Shown in pieces: positions 1 to 12,249 of a stretch of DNA of 64,000 bases. Below the pieces are notes generated by a model. The model saw only the letters and a program-made list of their open reading frames with translations. It had not been told where the DNA came from and ran no database searches. Source of the stretch: Eucalyptus grandis (lineage: Eukaryota; Streptophyta; Magnoliopsida; Myrtales; Myrtaceae); NCBI RefSeq assembly GCF_016545825.1, contig NC_052622.1, positions 8,437,001 to 8,501,000 of the forward strand. The letters run 5' to 3'. Position numbers and translations under genes: made by a program. Positions within the stretch are counted from its first letter, which is position 1. Every line of letters begins with the position of its first letter.

Positions 1-2464
1 CACCCGAAGATTGATGCAAGTGCGAGCAAGAAAATTTCTATCTCTCTTCTCACCTTGTGATCTTTGCTTCGCCTCTAATCCGCCCAGTGTAGGGTGGTTC
101 TTGACGAGGGTAGGATAGAAATTTCACCAGTGTATGGGGCTCAATGGGGTGAGCGATGGAATGCCTCTCACTATTTTGGTTGTCGTACCATTCACGAGAG
201 AACTCTTTACCCTACAGTCATGGAATCTTCTGCACTTATCTCACAAGTGTATAGATGGGGGGGACTGTGTGTAGGACATGGTTTGCCTTTCATCATTTTG
301 ACGCACCTCATCCAACATGCTCAATTAATCTTGTATTCTTCACTTAGCTGTCTTTTCTAATAATCCTTGTAGAATCAGTGATTTAGACAAACAAAATTAT
401 CATGCAAAATCCATTTGGAAAATATGTGCAGCATTTTAAATGTGATGGAGTTTGTACTCTCAAAACAAATTAATGGTTTTGACTCGAAAAAGACCCTACT
501 GACAACTTTAGGGGCTAACATAATGGTGTTTCCAAATATGTTAAATTTTGAACATCAAAAAGAGTTATTCACAAATGGGTGTTGATGGTTGTCCTTATTG
601 ATTAGGGATATGACACAAGAAGGATCAGCCAAGGATTGGGAATCTGATCAGGCATCTCTGCTTTTGCCTCTGTAGAAGAGAAGATGTACAAGTAGATCAA
701 TTAGTCTAGCCAAAATCAAATGTGAGTTGAGGCCTGAAGATTTTCTGTCATTTGCTTTGGTGATTACTCAGGATGCCATCTCGCTTAGGAGAGCCTATCA
801 AAGTTTGACATGTCTTTCCTTAATTTGTTATCCACATTTTTTACGGCCAAGTGATCCTGCAACAGATAAAAGGGATCATGCTAGTCAGGAGCTCTTTCAA
901 GAGTCAAACAACTTGGAAGCGATACAACATTACCCTTCATTGGTTTGCAGATGATTAGGTGAACCTGAAGTAAGAGGGGGACACGAAGTCCTATGTCTCT
1001 TGCTTTGTTAAGTCAATTATTCTCCATTTAGGCTAAGGTGCTGGTGGTGTCCTTAGGGTGTTTCTTTTTTCATTTAACCAAACCAGATTCTGGACGACAC
1101 GTCCTTTCATACCAAGTTAGGTAAATCGATATGGGTCACTTGATTTGTCTAAATTAACCATTAAGCTTGTTTCTTGAATCCTATGCTTCCTGTCAGTAGG
1201 AGAAAATATGTCAAAAGTGAGTTCAGACACTGGGAGTATTGGAAACGATACCAAATTACTCTTCCCCAAAGTTTATATTTGATGACTCCTAGGGATATTT
1301 GAATGTCAATGATAGCCTCTTCGTCTTGACACAGTTCAACATTTCTTTCAATTGGCCTTCCTCATTTGTGGCCATGTATGCATGATTGTTGGTTGTCGAT
1401 TTATCTTCAGCGCCTTCCTTCTGTGGAAATTTTCCTCTGTCTTTGACTATATGGTCATTGGGCAAAGTCATGTACCTCAAGCTTCTATGGAATCTAAGAT
1501 GGACAATCAAAATCTCCAATTCTTTGATGGCAATTACTTCTTGGGAGAGCATGTGTTTGGAACAAGAAGTGAGGTTTCCAAGCCCTAATGTCATCATCTG
1601 AAATAGGGGGCTAGAGACTGCCTCAACTGTCTAGATTTTCTCTCTGTTGACAGTAGCCAATTCAAGAGAAGAAATTCCTTTTCTGTGCTTCTTGGCTTGT
1701 CAAAGCTAGAAATCCCATTGATGAAATCACATCATCTAGTTGCTTGGGCACGTTGTGAGGAAAAGATATTGATCTGGCTTGAGAAGGAGTTGGGCAGGAG
1801 CGAGGTGGAGTGCACAGAGCTCCTAGGGACGGCTTGATTTCAACCGGATGCCTGTACCTATTACGTTGTATCTTTCGTTTCCTGTAAATAGAAGAGAGGA
1901 CATCATTTTCAAAATTATATTCAGAGAATAAAACTTACATTTTTGAAGTGGGATGCTCTCTTCTATTTGCCCCACTACCTTCTTGGAAGAGTGTCTTTGA
2001 ATTTGGCGAGCTCACATGATGCGCCAGCTTCAAATGCCCCTTGTCACACTAAGTCAATGGGGATGCGGATGATATTATGAGATGGGAAATAAATGAGTCA
2101 GAAAGACAAACATGATTAAATCTAACATCTTGTTTTGACGCAAGCTTTTGGTAAGGAAACATTTTTGTTTTCAAAAGTATATATCTTTGAGGGGAAGAAA
2201 GCATGAGGAAGCCCAGCCCTCAGTATTCTTCTTGGATGATATTTTCTTTTCATGGTTGGATAGTATCACCAGGACGGTTTGGAATACCGCCTCATGCTCT
2301 CAAAATATTTTCAACTTTATTTAATATGTGGATTTACATTTGGAAAAGTGATTTTAAAAGTTAGTTCCTCAAGCGAAACTGATGTTGAAAATAAAACAAG
2401 CCAGACTTAAGAAAAATGTACAAGTTCCCACGTAGGGGAGTACGCAAGGAAATTAAAAAGGGTT
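1..2464. other. Unassigned AT-rich DNA, no supported gene
   Basis: Only short open frames occur here (88, 75, 102 codons), on both strands, and none shows a domain I recognise. The stretch lies downstream of the minus-strand gag at 2465, where the pol of that element would be expected, but I see no protease, reverse transcriptase or integrase motif. It is either deeply decayed retroelement DNA or unrelated flanking sequence. Confidence 0.4.
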
Positions 2465-3985
2465 CTACTTGAGCGGGCCTGCACCCATTTCCCTTAACGG
2501 TCCTTCGTTGATGGCACCCATGAAAAGGTCTCCAAACATGGTGATCATGTCATCTAGCCCTTCTTTCTTTGTTGCTAAGGGTGCTACTTCATTGCCTGAA
2601 TAATACCCGACCTCCACCAGCCCCTGATAGATGTCAGCGGTATGTGCTTCGACATTTCTGCTCTGACTATCTTCAGAACTAAATACCGTGTTTACTTTGT
2701 CGGTGTGATCAGGGAGCGGATTGCTCTGGAATGAGAAAGCTTTAGTGTCTAACAGGTTCTGGATTCGACTCTTGAGGGCAAAGCATTCATCAGTCGAATG
2801 CCCCACTTCTTCCATATGATAGTCGCATATTTTTGACGGGTCATAGTTGGAAAAACTTTCAGCGTTGGGTCGCTTTGGCTCAATCGAAAGGAGGTTCTTC
2901 TTCCGGAGGATCGCCAGTACCTGTGACGGAGATCCAAGAAGAGGAGTAAATTGTCTCTTGTTGTTGTAACACTGGGATGGCTGACGGCTAGTGGTCTGTT
3001 GCTGTCTTGCACTTGTCTGAATTGTTAGAGGATGATTGTAGGTTGCATTGACATCTACCAGGGGTTCTTTATCTTTCTTCATGCTGAACCTGCCCGTGGA
3101 TGCAGGTTCAGTGAACCAACTATCCCTCAACCCTATCTCGATTTGTTCCCCTACTGGAATGAGTTGATTAAATGATTCAGCGATCGTGGTTACCATTCGA
3201 TTGCGGTACTCGTAAGGGAGGGTTTTGATAAACATCTTTCTCAGCTCGAAATTGGTTGGTTCAGGACTGATTTGGGCGGCCAGATTCCTCCATCTAATAG
3301 TATATTCTTTGAACGATTCATGCTTTTTCTTTTCGGTACGCTCAAGATCCTCACGAGAAGGGGTAATGTCCATTATGAACTTATACTGCTTGAGGAATGC
3401 CTCACTCACTTCACTCCATGTTTCGAGGAGATTCACGTTCCTTGTAATGTACCACCTTAGGGCAGGGCCTATTAGACTTGATTGGAACAACTGGATCATT
3501 AATGGTGCATTATTAACGTATTGGGTCATTCGAACCAAGTACATTTGCAAATGAGCCCTAGGGCAAGTCGTGCCATCGTACTTCTCAAACTCAGGCATTT
3601 TGAATTTTTCCAGCATTTTGACATTGGAATAAATGGAGAGGTCCGTCAAAGTAGGATCTTGGAGGCCTTGCAGTTGTTTCAGCCTCTCCTCAAGCTTTTC
3701 GAGGCGTTTGTCATGCTCAGTTTTAGACAAACTACCTAGCTTCACTTTCTCAATCGCAGTTTGGTGCGGATCATCCTCTAATTCAGGCATATTATCGTCG
3801 GTATCTCCACCTTGATCACCCCTAGTAGATGATTGTGGCAACAATACCTCGATTGAGGCCGAGGCGGGACTGAGCTTGCCCTGGATGGAGTCTATCTACT
3901 TTGAAAGTTGCTGAAGCACATTGAAGACTTGCTTCATTTCATTTTCCACGACCGCAATACGGCTTGGTATATTTTCTTTGGCCAT
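2465..3985 (-). pseudogene. Ty3/gypsy (Tat/Ogre-like) gag, interrupted by one in-frame stop
   Basis: This is the capsid/nucleocapsid gene of a plant gypsy retrotransposon. The likely start is the ATG at 3985 (MAKENIPSR), followed by a heptad-like coiled segment. The large open part (459 codons from 3844) holds a Retrotrans_gag domain at about residues 95-190, with the LIGPALRWY and FKEYTIRWRNLAAQ type motifs, and near the C terminus a zinc-knuckle-like CDYH...GHSTDEC segment. A TAG at 3896-3898 separates the N-terminal part from the large part, and both parts are in the same frame. The reading direction and the primer-binding site at 4944-4961 place its LTR at 4965-6931. The pol that should follow at lower coordinates is not recognisable. 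The copy is therefore probably non-autonomous or truncated. Confidence 0.85.
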
Positions 3986-4943
3986 TCTTGCTCTTGCTTT
4001 TGAGCGAGTCTGGATCGGCGAACGTTGACACTCCGTGATTACCTGTCTATGAATAAGCAAGTGTGTGTAAATACATGGCATAAGTAGGGAGTCAGTCCAT
4101 GATGACAACCTAATCCTACCATTTTGCTTATTTATGAAAAGTTTATACATGAAGAGGATTTCCTAAACAGGGATTGAAAGACATCCGACGTATTAGCATG
4201 GACTAAAAAGATATTTAATTTAAAAGGTGAAGAAAGCATGAATTGCAACAAATTTTTTAAAAAAAACTTATATTCCTTTTTGAAGCAAACAAAAATTAAA
4301 ATTTTCCCAAAAAGGAACTTTGTAACATGCTTCAAGAAATAAAAACACCAATTGAAAGTAATTTCCTTTGCCGAAGTTTTTTTTTTTTAACTTTATGACA
4401 ATTACTTCCAAATTTAAATGATCGTGGTATTAAATCCTAGACTAATCATGGACCACTCAATATATACAGGAAGGTAAGTAAATCGCAGGGTGCACGGAAA
4501 AAAACTTACTTCGCCTGAGAAAATAAATGACAATCACATAGACATGCGCATGATATGTGTGGCTCGATTTCTAACTGAGAAGGTTTATTGAAATTAAAAA
4601 GGTATCCACCCGTCGCAATCTCGCGTTGATAGCATACCCTCTTAACTTCGGCTAGAGAAATTCGAGGAAAAGAAAGGCAACCTCTACAACACAGTCTCGC
4701 GTTCGAAGCCGTATCTTTCTTAACACCATCATAAATATCCTATGGCGGCCCAGGTCCGGCGGCCGGGTTGTGTGTGCCATGTGTAGTGCTAAAACATTTA
4801 AGGATGCACAGTAGTTTATAATCACAAAACATTATATATATGTATATATAAAAAAACTCTAAGCTATTAACCTGCACAAAAGAAAAAAACCTAAGTCAGC
4901 AAAGCATTTAAACAAAGATAAAATGGCCTAAGTCCTCAAATTT
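3986..4943 (-). other. Non-coding leader between LTR and gag
   Basis: This is AT-rich sequence between the primer-binding site and the gag start, with runs of A and T and no open frame with known content. It fits the untranslated leader of the minus-strand gypsy element. Nothing else is recognised. Confidence 0.5.
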
Positions 4944-4961
4944 TCCCCGGTGGAGTCGCCA
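4944..4961 (-). other. Primer-binding site of the gypsy element
   Basis: On the minus strand this reads TGGCGACTCCACCGGGGA, starting three bases after the LTR end (GTGACA). From memory, Ogre/Tat elements prime on tRNA-Arg with a PBS beginning TGGCGACTC. The match, its position and its direction relative to gag support the call. Confidence 0.7.
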
Positions 4962-4964
4962 AGC

Positions 4965-6931
4965 TGTCACGACCTCTTTTTCTTGGCGCCCGATCAAGGG
5001 CGGGCGCCTAAAGGAGGCTAATGGTTCGGTTAGGTCTTTTAGGCATAACCCGAATTCTCCCAAGTCCACCAATTCACGACTTAATTGTCAATTTTTTAAC
5101 CGTAAGTTAGTTTTAAAATGGAGTCGCCACTAATCGGTTTGGGGTGGGTCGATTAGAAACCCAAGCGAAGTATCGGGAGAAATACTCGCTCCTACGCAAC
5201 AGAGAAATTAGGATCGGTGACTTAATTACACTAGTTAATCACTAATGCCCTTTCGGTACCTAATCTTATTTAAACCCTAAGACTTTTTCGATTTTTGAGG
5301 ATTTTTCCATGTATTTTGTGAAGGAAAAACATTTTTTTGGACATTTTCTCATTTTTGGACATAAAAAGCATTTTTTTTTTTTTTATTTTTGATCTTTTTC
5401 TGAAAATATAAATAATTTTTTGGCTTTTTCTGACTTTTTTGGCCTTTTTGGGAAAATATGGTTATTTTTAATTTTTATTTTCTAAAAAATAAATTATTTT
5501 TTATTTTAAAATTTTAAAATATTACATTATATTATAATATTAAAAACGAACTCGAATCCCTAGGTTGGGTCGACCCAGCCTGCGAGCCCAAGACCCAGAT
5601 AGGCCCGCAACGCGGGCCCGACTCGGATTTTTGATTGTTTTGTTTTCTTTTTTTAAAAAAAAAAAAAACAAGCCCAACCCAAATAGCCTTATTTTCTAAA
5701 AGGGTCCGGCCCACGCGAATAGCCCAAGCTAGTCGAAACCCTACCCAGTGAGGTGTGCCCGGCCGGCTTTCGGCCAAAACCCTACCCGATGGAGGCTTTC
5801 GTCCGACCCAGTGACCGAATTCAAGGCTCTCCTTCTCCTTACCTATTGGGCACCAATGAAGGATGGCCGAGACGTCGTAGGACGGCGACGGAGGTAACGC
5901 AGCAGGCGACGGTACGGTAGCGGTGTGAGGTGCGACAGCGACCCAACACGCAAGGGGGTCTCGGCGAGTCGTCGAGGGCCGGCGGCGTCGGGGTTGCGTG
6001 TAGGACGTGCGGGGAACGGCGGCAGCGGTGTCGAGGAATAGCAGCGGCGAGGTGTCGAAGAGGGCTTCACGGCGGCGGGGACGGCGAGATCTGGGGCAAC
6101 AGCGGCGTCGGGGCACAGCTTGGCCCAGCTGTAGGGATTTGCTTGCGGGGCTGTGTCGACATAGCAGGGAGTCCGGCACGGCGACCGTGAGTCTTCCCCC
6201 TTCCAGATCCAACGTCCAGACGGCCTCTCCTTCTCTTGGAGTTCCAGATCTGACCTCCTTCTCCGCTTTCTCTCTTGCTTGACCCCTACCTCAGATCTCT
6301 CCCCCTTCGGGCTCGCTTGCCTCCGGCCTCCCCCGAAGTCTCTTGAAGGGAGGTCGGTCGAGCTCGCGACTCGATTTCTCTCGCACGCTCACTCTTTGAT
6401 CTCCCCTGAAGTCTCTCAAGGGAAATCTCTGAGTTCACTGTGTTCTTCGCCATCGTCGAGAGAAGCCTATTTATAGGTGAGGGGGCGGCCAGTCGACGGA
6501 GCTTCAACCGCCGATCTTCGTAAGCCGAACGGCCTCCGCCGGCCGAACCGGCATCGCATCCGTCGAGGTGGCTCTAGCTAGGCCGCCTTGCATTGAAGAC
6601 GCGTCCACTCCATGTATGCTGTCATCTCCCTCTCCATTTCGGCGTCGAGCGCGTCCTCGTCTCCGGTGCGTGCTGCTTATCCGGTTGGGGAAGAAGAAAG
6701 AGGAGGAAGAAGACAAGGGAGAAAAAGGGGGCCGGGCTTTGGGGGAAAAAGGCTAGGCCCTGGCCCTGGAGGGCCCACGCGAGGAAGAAGGGAGAGGAAA
6801 GGGAAAGAGGCTGCTTCTTTTTGCTTTCTTTTGTTTTTGTTTATTTTTTTTGTTTGTTTGTTGTTTGTTTTTTTTATTATCCGAAAACTTAATTAATAAA
6901 ATAAAACCTAAATAAAATTAAGGCGTCAACA
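4965..6931 (-). repeat. Long terminal repeat of the Tat/Ogre-like element (about 1.97 kb)
   Basis: Read on the minus strand it begins TGTTGACGCC (6931) and ends GTGACA (4965), giving the TG...CA ends of an LTR. A TATA box (CTATAAATAGG) lies at about 6467-6476. The middle is GC-rich and the flanks are very AT-rich. The long open frames in the GC-rich part have no known domain and are taken as non-coding. No second LTR copy is visible in the window, so the element is truncated or runs beyond the left edge. Confidence 0.7.
6466..6477 (-). promoter_or_regulatory. TATA box of the gypsy LTR
   Basis: Minus strand CTATAAATAGG about 455 bases inside the LTR 5' end. Position and sequence fit a U3 core promoter for RNA polymerase II. 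Confidence 0.55.
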
Positions 6932-7560
6932 ATGACTACGACCTGATTTTGGGCATACAATTCTTCCATAGTGTGAGGTCCATGATCAACATGAGGACCA
7001 AGTGCATCATGATCCTTGACCTGCAATGTCCGACGATGATCCCAATGATCAAGGGAGTGATAAACACCAAGACCATTGCCAAAATCCCATACCTCGACAA
7101 AAGTCTAAAGGCCAAGAAGCACACGACCGAGTCACAACTGAATTTGCAATCTTTGAGAAGCCGAAGGTAGGGTTGGATCCACATACTCCACCTCGTGACA
7201 TGCCAATCCAAGTACTCTTTCTTGAGGCCGAGTACTTGCCATGTGCCATGCCCAAGCTGAAGATGGAGCCATATTGTCCACCGATCGAGAGGCTTAGGAC
7301 TAAGCAAAATAGCAATCAAAGAGCTCGAGCTCGTGCCAAGAAAAAGACCACTCCTCAAGCCGAGAGCGCTGAGGGTGTCACTCAAATGAGTGGGGGAAAA
7401 TGTCACAGTCATGAGGTTCTCGCGACCAATGGACTGTGTATGATCGAGGAAGACTTCCCAAAATTGCTAGGGTTTCCACAAGAGCTTCGGAACATTCCCA
7501 AGGATGAGCAAGATGGTAATTGCACCGAAAATTTGAAACTCTCTTGGCATAAATGTCAGT
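6932..7560 (+). pseudogene. Second gypsy element fragment: C-terminal retropepsin piece and downstream residue
   Basis: The first codons after the LTR edge read NNDYDLILGIQFF, which matches the end of plant gypsy aspartic proteases (DFDVILGMDFL type), followed by the usual linker rich in I, P and K. The frame closes near 7170. An overlapping frame continues to 7562 with a basic stretch (QRARARAKKKT) that I cannot assign. Only the far end of the protease is left: the catalytic DTG lies upstream and is missing. The abrupt start at 6932, next to the minus-strand LTR, suggests that LTR element inserted into this one. Confidence 0.6.
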
Positions 7561-7945
7561 AATTGTTAGGTTAAAAGATACGATCTTGTTTGTCAAATAT
7601 AATGGTTGTAATCTGAAAGGCTCAAGTATAAGAAGAGGTGTTGCCCTCCCCTCATTTTTATTATCCAACCATTTCGGAATCAAAGTTCCTTCCTCTTCAT
7701 TTAGAACTTCTCTCTCTAAGAACTTTCTCTCTCTAAAGATTTGGGTGAGCAAACGAGTGAGCAATCGATCCCAAGAAAGGTTTGGTTTAGGCACTTTAAC
7801 AATTGCAAGCGATCAAAAAAGCCTAAGTCGCCACACAATTTTGATCCCAAATGATCGACCCTTGACAACAACATGGCAAGCAAGACCTCCACTAGTTAGG
7901 CCTCCAGATGGCACTAGTGATTGGAATTACTGGTGACTTGGCAAT
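7561..7945 (+). repeat. Possible LTR remnant
   Basis: AT-rich sequence with a TATA-like GTATAAGAAG (about 7626), CT-rich leader-like runs (TCTCTCTCTAAG) and no coding content, directly after the gypsy fragment. This resembles the 3' LTR of a plant gypsy element, but the ends could not be set and no partner copy is seen. Confidence 0.3.
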
Positions 7946-7959
7946 AGCAAAATGCTGGA

Positions 7960-9475
7960 ACACGCCACATCCTCCCAATCACTAGTTTTAGTTGATTGTT
8001 CGATATTATCAATGATCTACAAAGATAAATATACACTTTCCTTGATGCATTTGGCTCATTCTATGGTTATTTTCCTATCGTGTTAGGTCAATGGTGATTG
8101 TTAAAGTATTTGGACTAAATTACGACTTTCTTTTAAATAGTTTAAATTAAATGTTGTTGCATATAATTTCATATGGTATTATAGTAATAGATTCTGAGTT
8201 CAAACCTTTATATGCCCTATTTGCCTCCCCCTTGTATAATCTCATATTTTAGTAGTTTTAGGGCAAACTTCAACCTCTTTGTGAAGAGAAGTACAAAGGT
8301 TGCGTTTGGCAGTCGGGATAAAATTCGGGATAAGATATGATAAAACATATCCTATGTTTGGTGCTCGCTTAGAACATAATAAAGTCGGATATAAAGGGGA
8401 TATAGGCAGAATAAAAATATCCCATGGAGGAGGTGGGATAAAGGTGGATAGGATTTCTAACGTCCATAATAGGAAAATTATTTTTCTCGAATAACAAACT
8501 TCTTAAATTAACAAAATTGAAATTATATTTCAATATAAGTAATATTTGAATTCTAATTTAAGAAATAAAAAATAAAAAATATTTTAATTAATCTTATTTT
8601 AATTTATATATTCAACTTTAATTCTATCTTATAATAAACATTTAATCTATAAATTAAATATTTATATTTATTATATATTTAGGTATGTTAGTACAGTTTA
8701 CTATTTGATAAAATTTTATTAAAGAATGATGAAAGGGGAAAAAATAAATAATAAAGAATATAATATAAAAAAAGAGGAAAATTAAAATAAATTAAGAAAT
8801 AGTGTTACGACAGATTTTCACCATCTCCGTTTATGAATATTTATGTTCATTTATAATGATATGCCATTTATCTCAAAAAAAATATATACATGATATGATG
8901 TGAATATATTCGACTTTAATACTTTTGCGATTCACCAAATAATGGATATGATATAAAAATTAAAAAAAAAAAAAAAATCTCAGGATTTCATATCCTATCC
9001 TATCAGTTCTATCCCGATTAGAAATCGGACGACCAAACGTAGCCTAAAGAGTTTGAAGTAGTCACACATTCCTTTGATAGTTTAAATTTTCAGAATAGAT
9101 GACTGAAATTCCATGAAATTTCACAGTAATGCATGCATCATACGACATGTGTCAATTGAATGGAGGAGTGGCTCATTTTATTCATTTCACTGATCTAAAA
9201 TCAAATCGTTAGCTTTGAACATATGAAGGCTCGAGGTTTCATGAAATTGCTCGTACAAAATGGCCATGGACAATTTACCCAGGCCGGTCGGATTCACGGC
9301 ACTCTCGAGTCACGACATCCTAGGCACTCACTTGCATGTCTTGCGTGTAAAAAAAATAATTCTCATCACCTACTCTCTAAGTCGAGCATTTGGTGAAGAA
9401 AACGAGAAAAAATAAAAGTAAAAATTTCTTTCAGTCCTCCTGAAAATTTGAATAATAGCCCAACTCTTTACCCAC
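7960..9475 (+). repeat. Duplicated 3' flank of an ACD6-like gene (copy A), split by a MITE
   Basis: Outside the MITE (8298-9044) this sequence matches the DNA just after gene B (33740-34280) and also 44958-45480. Shared landmarks are GAGAAGTAC before the insertion, GCACTCTCGAGTCACGACAT near 9300 and CATGTCTTGCGTGTAAA near 9340. No coding exon of the corresponding gene remains to its left in the window. Confidence 0.65.
8298..9044. mobile_element. PIF/Harbinger-like MITE, copy 1
   Basis: 747 bp, AT-rich, with terminal inverted repeats: left GGTTGCGTTTGGCAGTCGGG, right end (reverse complement) GGCTACGTTTGGTCGTCCG. Flanking triplets are AAA and TAA; the paralogous empty site (AGTACTAGAG near 33970) suggests a TAA target. 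It has no coding capacity. A truncated relative in the opposite orientation lies at 51883-52430. Confidence 0.7.
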
Positions 9476-10167
9476 GTTTCATTACCCCAATTCTCTCCTT
9501 CCAAACAGACCATAAGGTATTTCCACGTAACGGAACTCAAATGAACTTGATGAGTGTTTAAAGATCAAGTCTTCTGTGCATATACACGATTGACAACTTC
9601 CGTGGCTCCTCTCGACGTTGCCACAAGGGAAGTTGCCGCTGTCGAGTCCAAGCCGACCACTGCAGCACATCCAAGACATGCCGTCGAAGACGTGCCACCA
9701 TCTTCTGTTGTCTCTATCGTATGCTCTGTCTTTCCATCCGTCCAAGCCAAGCCCAACCTCCATGCCTCCGTTTCGCCATTTTGTTTTTTGAGCTCGCAGC
9801 CGTCGCCCACCTTGGCTACTCTTTTATGGCCGTCCGGATATTGGCCTCCCCATTGAGGCGGCAGCAATGGACTAGCTGCATCGTTAAATCGAGAGGCGTG
9901 CTTCTGGATTTGGAATCTCGACGACCTCCATGGCTATGGATGTCACCAAGCCTCCGGATACAAAGGTACCCCTCTAATATCTGGACCACCGGTAGGTTCG
10001 CCAGCTGAGGTAGAGCTCGACGGCAGCTTCGGCCTCTGACAGGAAGAAAGAAGGGTTCTAAAACTAGAGGGAAGGATATGGGAAGACGGGGGCTGCAGGG
10101 ACAAAGGTGGAGGGAGAAAACTCGCCACTAGGGACGACGGCAATGGTGAGATAGCATTTGTTTGATT
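9476..10167. other. Non-repetitive stretch with higher GC, no supported gene
   Basis: The first 100 bases pair with 45330-45440 (the phrase GAACTTGATGAGTGTTTAAAG is shared). The rest, 9590-10140, is richer in GC with short open frames on both strands, none with a recognisable domain or start context. It could be a fragment of a former exon, but I cannot support this. Confidence 0.35.
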
Positions 10168-10737
10168 GGAAAATTGTTCAAAAAGTCTTAAACCTATTAT
10201 GTTGTGATTAATTCAGTTCTAAACATTTTAATTTAACCAATTAAGTTTTAAACATTTTGGCACTTTGCCAATTGAATCCATCTAGTCAATTTTATACAAA
10301 AATTGCTAACATAGACTCTGATAATGTCACATAGGATGGTTAGGGCTGACATGGACAATTTTTTATAATTTTTATTTTTCTTTTCTTTTTTTCTTTCCTT
10401 ATTCTTCTAGCTAGTTGCTAGGCCTCAGCCATGGCCAATGATTGGCTAGAGGCAAGGGTTGAGCCCTGCAATTGCTAAGCTAGCTATCACCGAGGCCCAA
10501 TGACCGACCAGAGGGAAGAAGGAAAGAAAAAAATTCAAAAAAATCAATTTAAAATAATTATAAAAAATTATCCACATCAATGCCAATTTTCCTACAAGGC
10601 ATCCTTTGGCGTCCATTTCAGTGATTTCTAGTTAAATTGACTAGATGGACTCGATTGATAAAGTGTTAAAAGTTTAAGACTAATTGGCAAGAATTGGCCA
10701 TAGTGCAATATGTTTAGAACTTTTTGAATAATTTTCT
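10168..10737. mobile_element. TIR element, MULE-like family, non-autonomous
   Basis: The two ends are inverted copies: left GGAAAATTGTTCAAAAAGTC, right (reverse complement) AGAAAATTATTCAAAAAGTT. Each is followed by the 'TTAAACCTA...CAATTAAG...AATTGAGTCC' type pattern seen in 10816-11582 and 17420-18588. TIRs extend about 200 bases. The centre holds a small GC-richer core near 10410-10510. No clear target duplication was found. Confidence 0.6.
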
Positions 10738-10815
10738 ATGTTGACAACAATTGCAATTTATATATTTATATATAAACACTAAACCATGTGGTATCTAACC
10801 CCACTAAATATTATG

Positions 10816-11582
10816 GGGAAAATTGTCCAAAAAGTCGTAGATCTATTACACTTTTGTCGATTTAGTCATAAACTTTTCAATTTTGTTAATTAAGTTATAA
10901 ACATTTTTACTTTTAACCAATTGAGTCCATTTTGCCAATTTTGACCAAAAATTGCTAAGGTAATCACCGGCCATCTTATGTGGCATAGTTAGCGTTAACG
11001 TTGACAATTTTTAATAATTAATATTTTTCGACTCTTTTTTTTTTTCCTTTGGTTTTTTTTTCCAATGCTGGTGAGGGTCACCAGTGACCAAGGCTATTGT
11101 GGATAAGGGTCTTTGTAGCCCTGCCGGTCACGGGGTGAGGAGGCCCTTGCCCAAATCTACCCTCGCCCATAGCCAACGAGGTCGCGATGGCCTTGGGTCA
11201 CCCTTGCCTGCAGTTGAAGAGGTCATGATGGCCTTGGGTGAGGGTGCGAAGGCCCTTGGTGCAGCCCTATCAGTCGGGGGCAAGGTCTTTGAGACCGGCA
11301 AGGGTCACCTGTGATTCTTATTGACACAAGAAAAAAGCACAACAAAAAATAAATAATAATAAAATTTGAGAAAAATATTTAAATATTATGAAAAGTTGTC
11401 CATATGAGCGCTAATCATACCACGTAAAATGGCTAGCGTCCACATTAACAATTTTCAGCAAAAATTGGCCCAATGGACTCAATTCGCAAAAAGTGAAAGG
11501 GTTTAGAATTCAATTGACAAAATTGAAAAAATTATGACTGAATTGGCAAAAAGACGATAAATTTTTAACTTACAATTTCCCC
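10816..11582. mobile_element. TIR element, MULE-like family, with near-perfect 9-bp target duplication
   Basis: It starts GGGAAAATTGTCCAAAAAGT and its right end is CAATTTCCCC. The flanks are AATATTATG (10807-10815) and AGTATTATG (11583-11591), 8 of 9 identical, the size expected for Mutator-like elements. TIRs are about 200 bases. The core (about 11060-11310) is GC-rich with repeats of 'GATGGCCTTGGGT'. The 76-codon open frame in it is not taken as a gene. Confidence 0.75.
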
Positions 11583-11599
11583 AGTATTATGTATAAACA

Positions 11600-12240
11600 T
11601 TGCAAATTTTGAAAGAAAAGGCTTAATTTCAATGCATGCAAATCATTTCTTCTCCATGCAAAAATTAAGGCTCTCTCGATAGTAGCATCTAAGGCCAAAG
11701 TTACTTTCAGTGAGACTCACGGTTATTTGAAGACGAAATGTGTGTCTTCGAATTCTGTAGCTGACAAATAATTAAGTAACACCTTATGAGTTAATTAATG
11801 TGAAAGTAGATAGAGATATGAAGTCGTTCTGTAGAGATGACGGTCATTTAACAGTAAATTACTTTTTGTGTTCCATTAACATCGCTAATTTGGAAGAGGA
11901 TGACTCACCGTCACGAACAGTAAACCCCACTTCCTCTATTCTCTTGCATAACCAATCAAAATCTTTTGTAAGAGAAGAGAACGAAATTCTACTCTCCTCC
12001 GATGAAATTCATTTTGTCAATATTATCTACCAATTCTTAAAGGAGTCCAAATATCTTATTGACACATACAATGATGAAACTAAATTTGCTCCTTGAATTC
12101 TTTAAAAGGAAATTTCAGTAATTCTCAATCTTGATCTCTCTCCGCAGATTTGTTTATAACTTTCGAGTGTCAACAGATCTGTTTGTAACTTTCAACATCT
12201 TTAGGAGCTTAGAGTTTCAATTTATTATAATAGGATAACA
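11600..12240. repeat. Duplicated intergenic segment (partner 50160-50480)
   Basis: The phrase TTTGGAAGAGGATGACTCACC, then a similar run to TATTATCTACC, is shared with 50205-50370. It is part of the DNA between tandem gene units. A 98-codon open frame here is not conserved as a frame in the partner, so it is not called a gene. Confidence 0.5.
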
Positions 12241-12249
12241 AGTATTTTA

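Noticed and set aside
94..1601. Frames at 94-360, 727-954 and 1289-1601
   Set aside because: Short, no domain, on both strands, no conserved context; treated as chance.
5532..6212. 226-codon minus-strand frame and its overlaps
   Set aside because: Inside a non-coding LTR; low complexity, spans a poly-A/T tract, no known domain.
11800..12096. 98-codon plus-strand frame
   Set aside because: The partner segment at 50160-50480 does not keep the frame; no domain.
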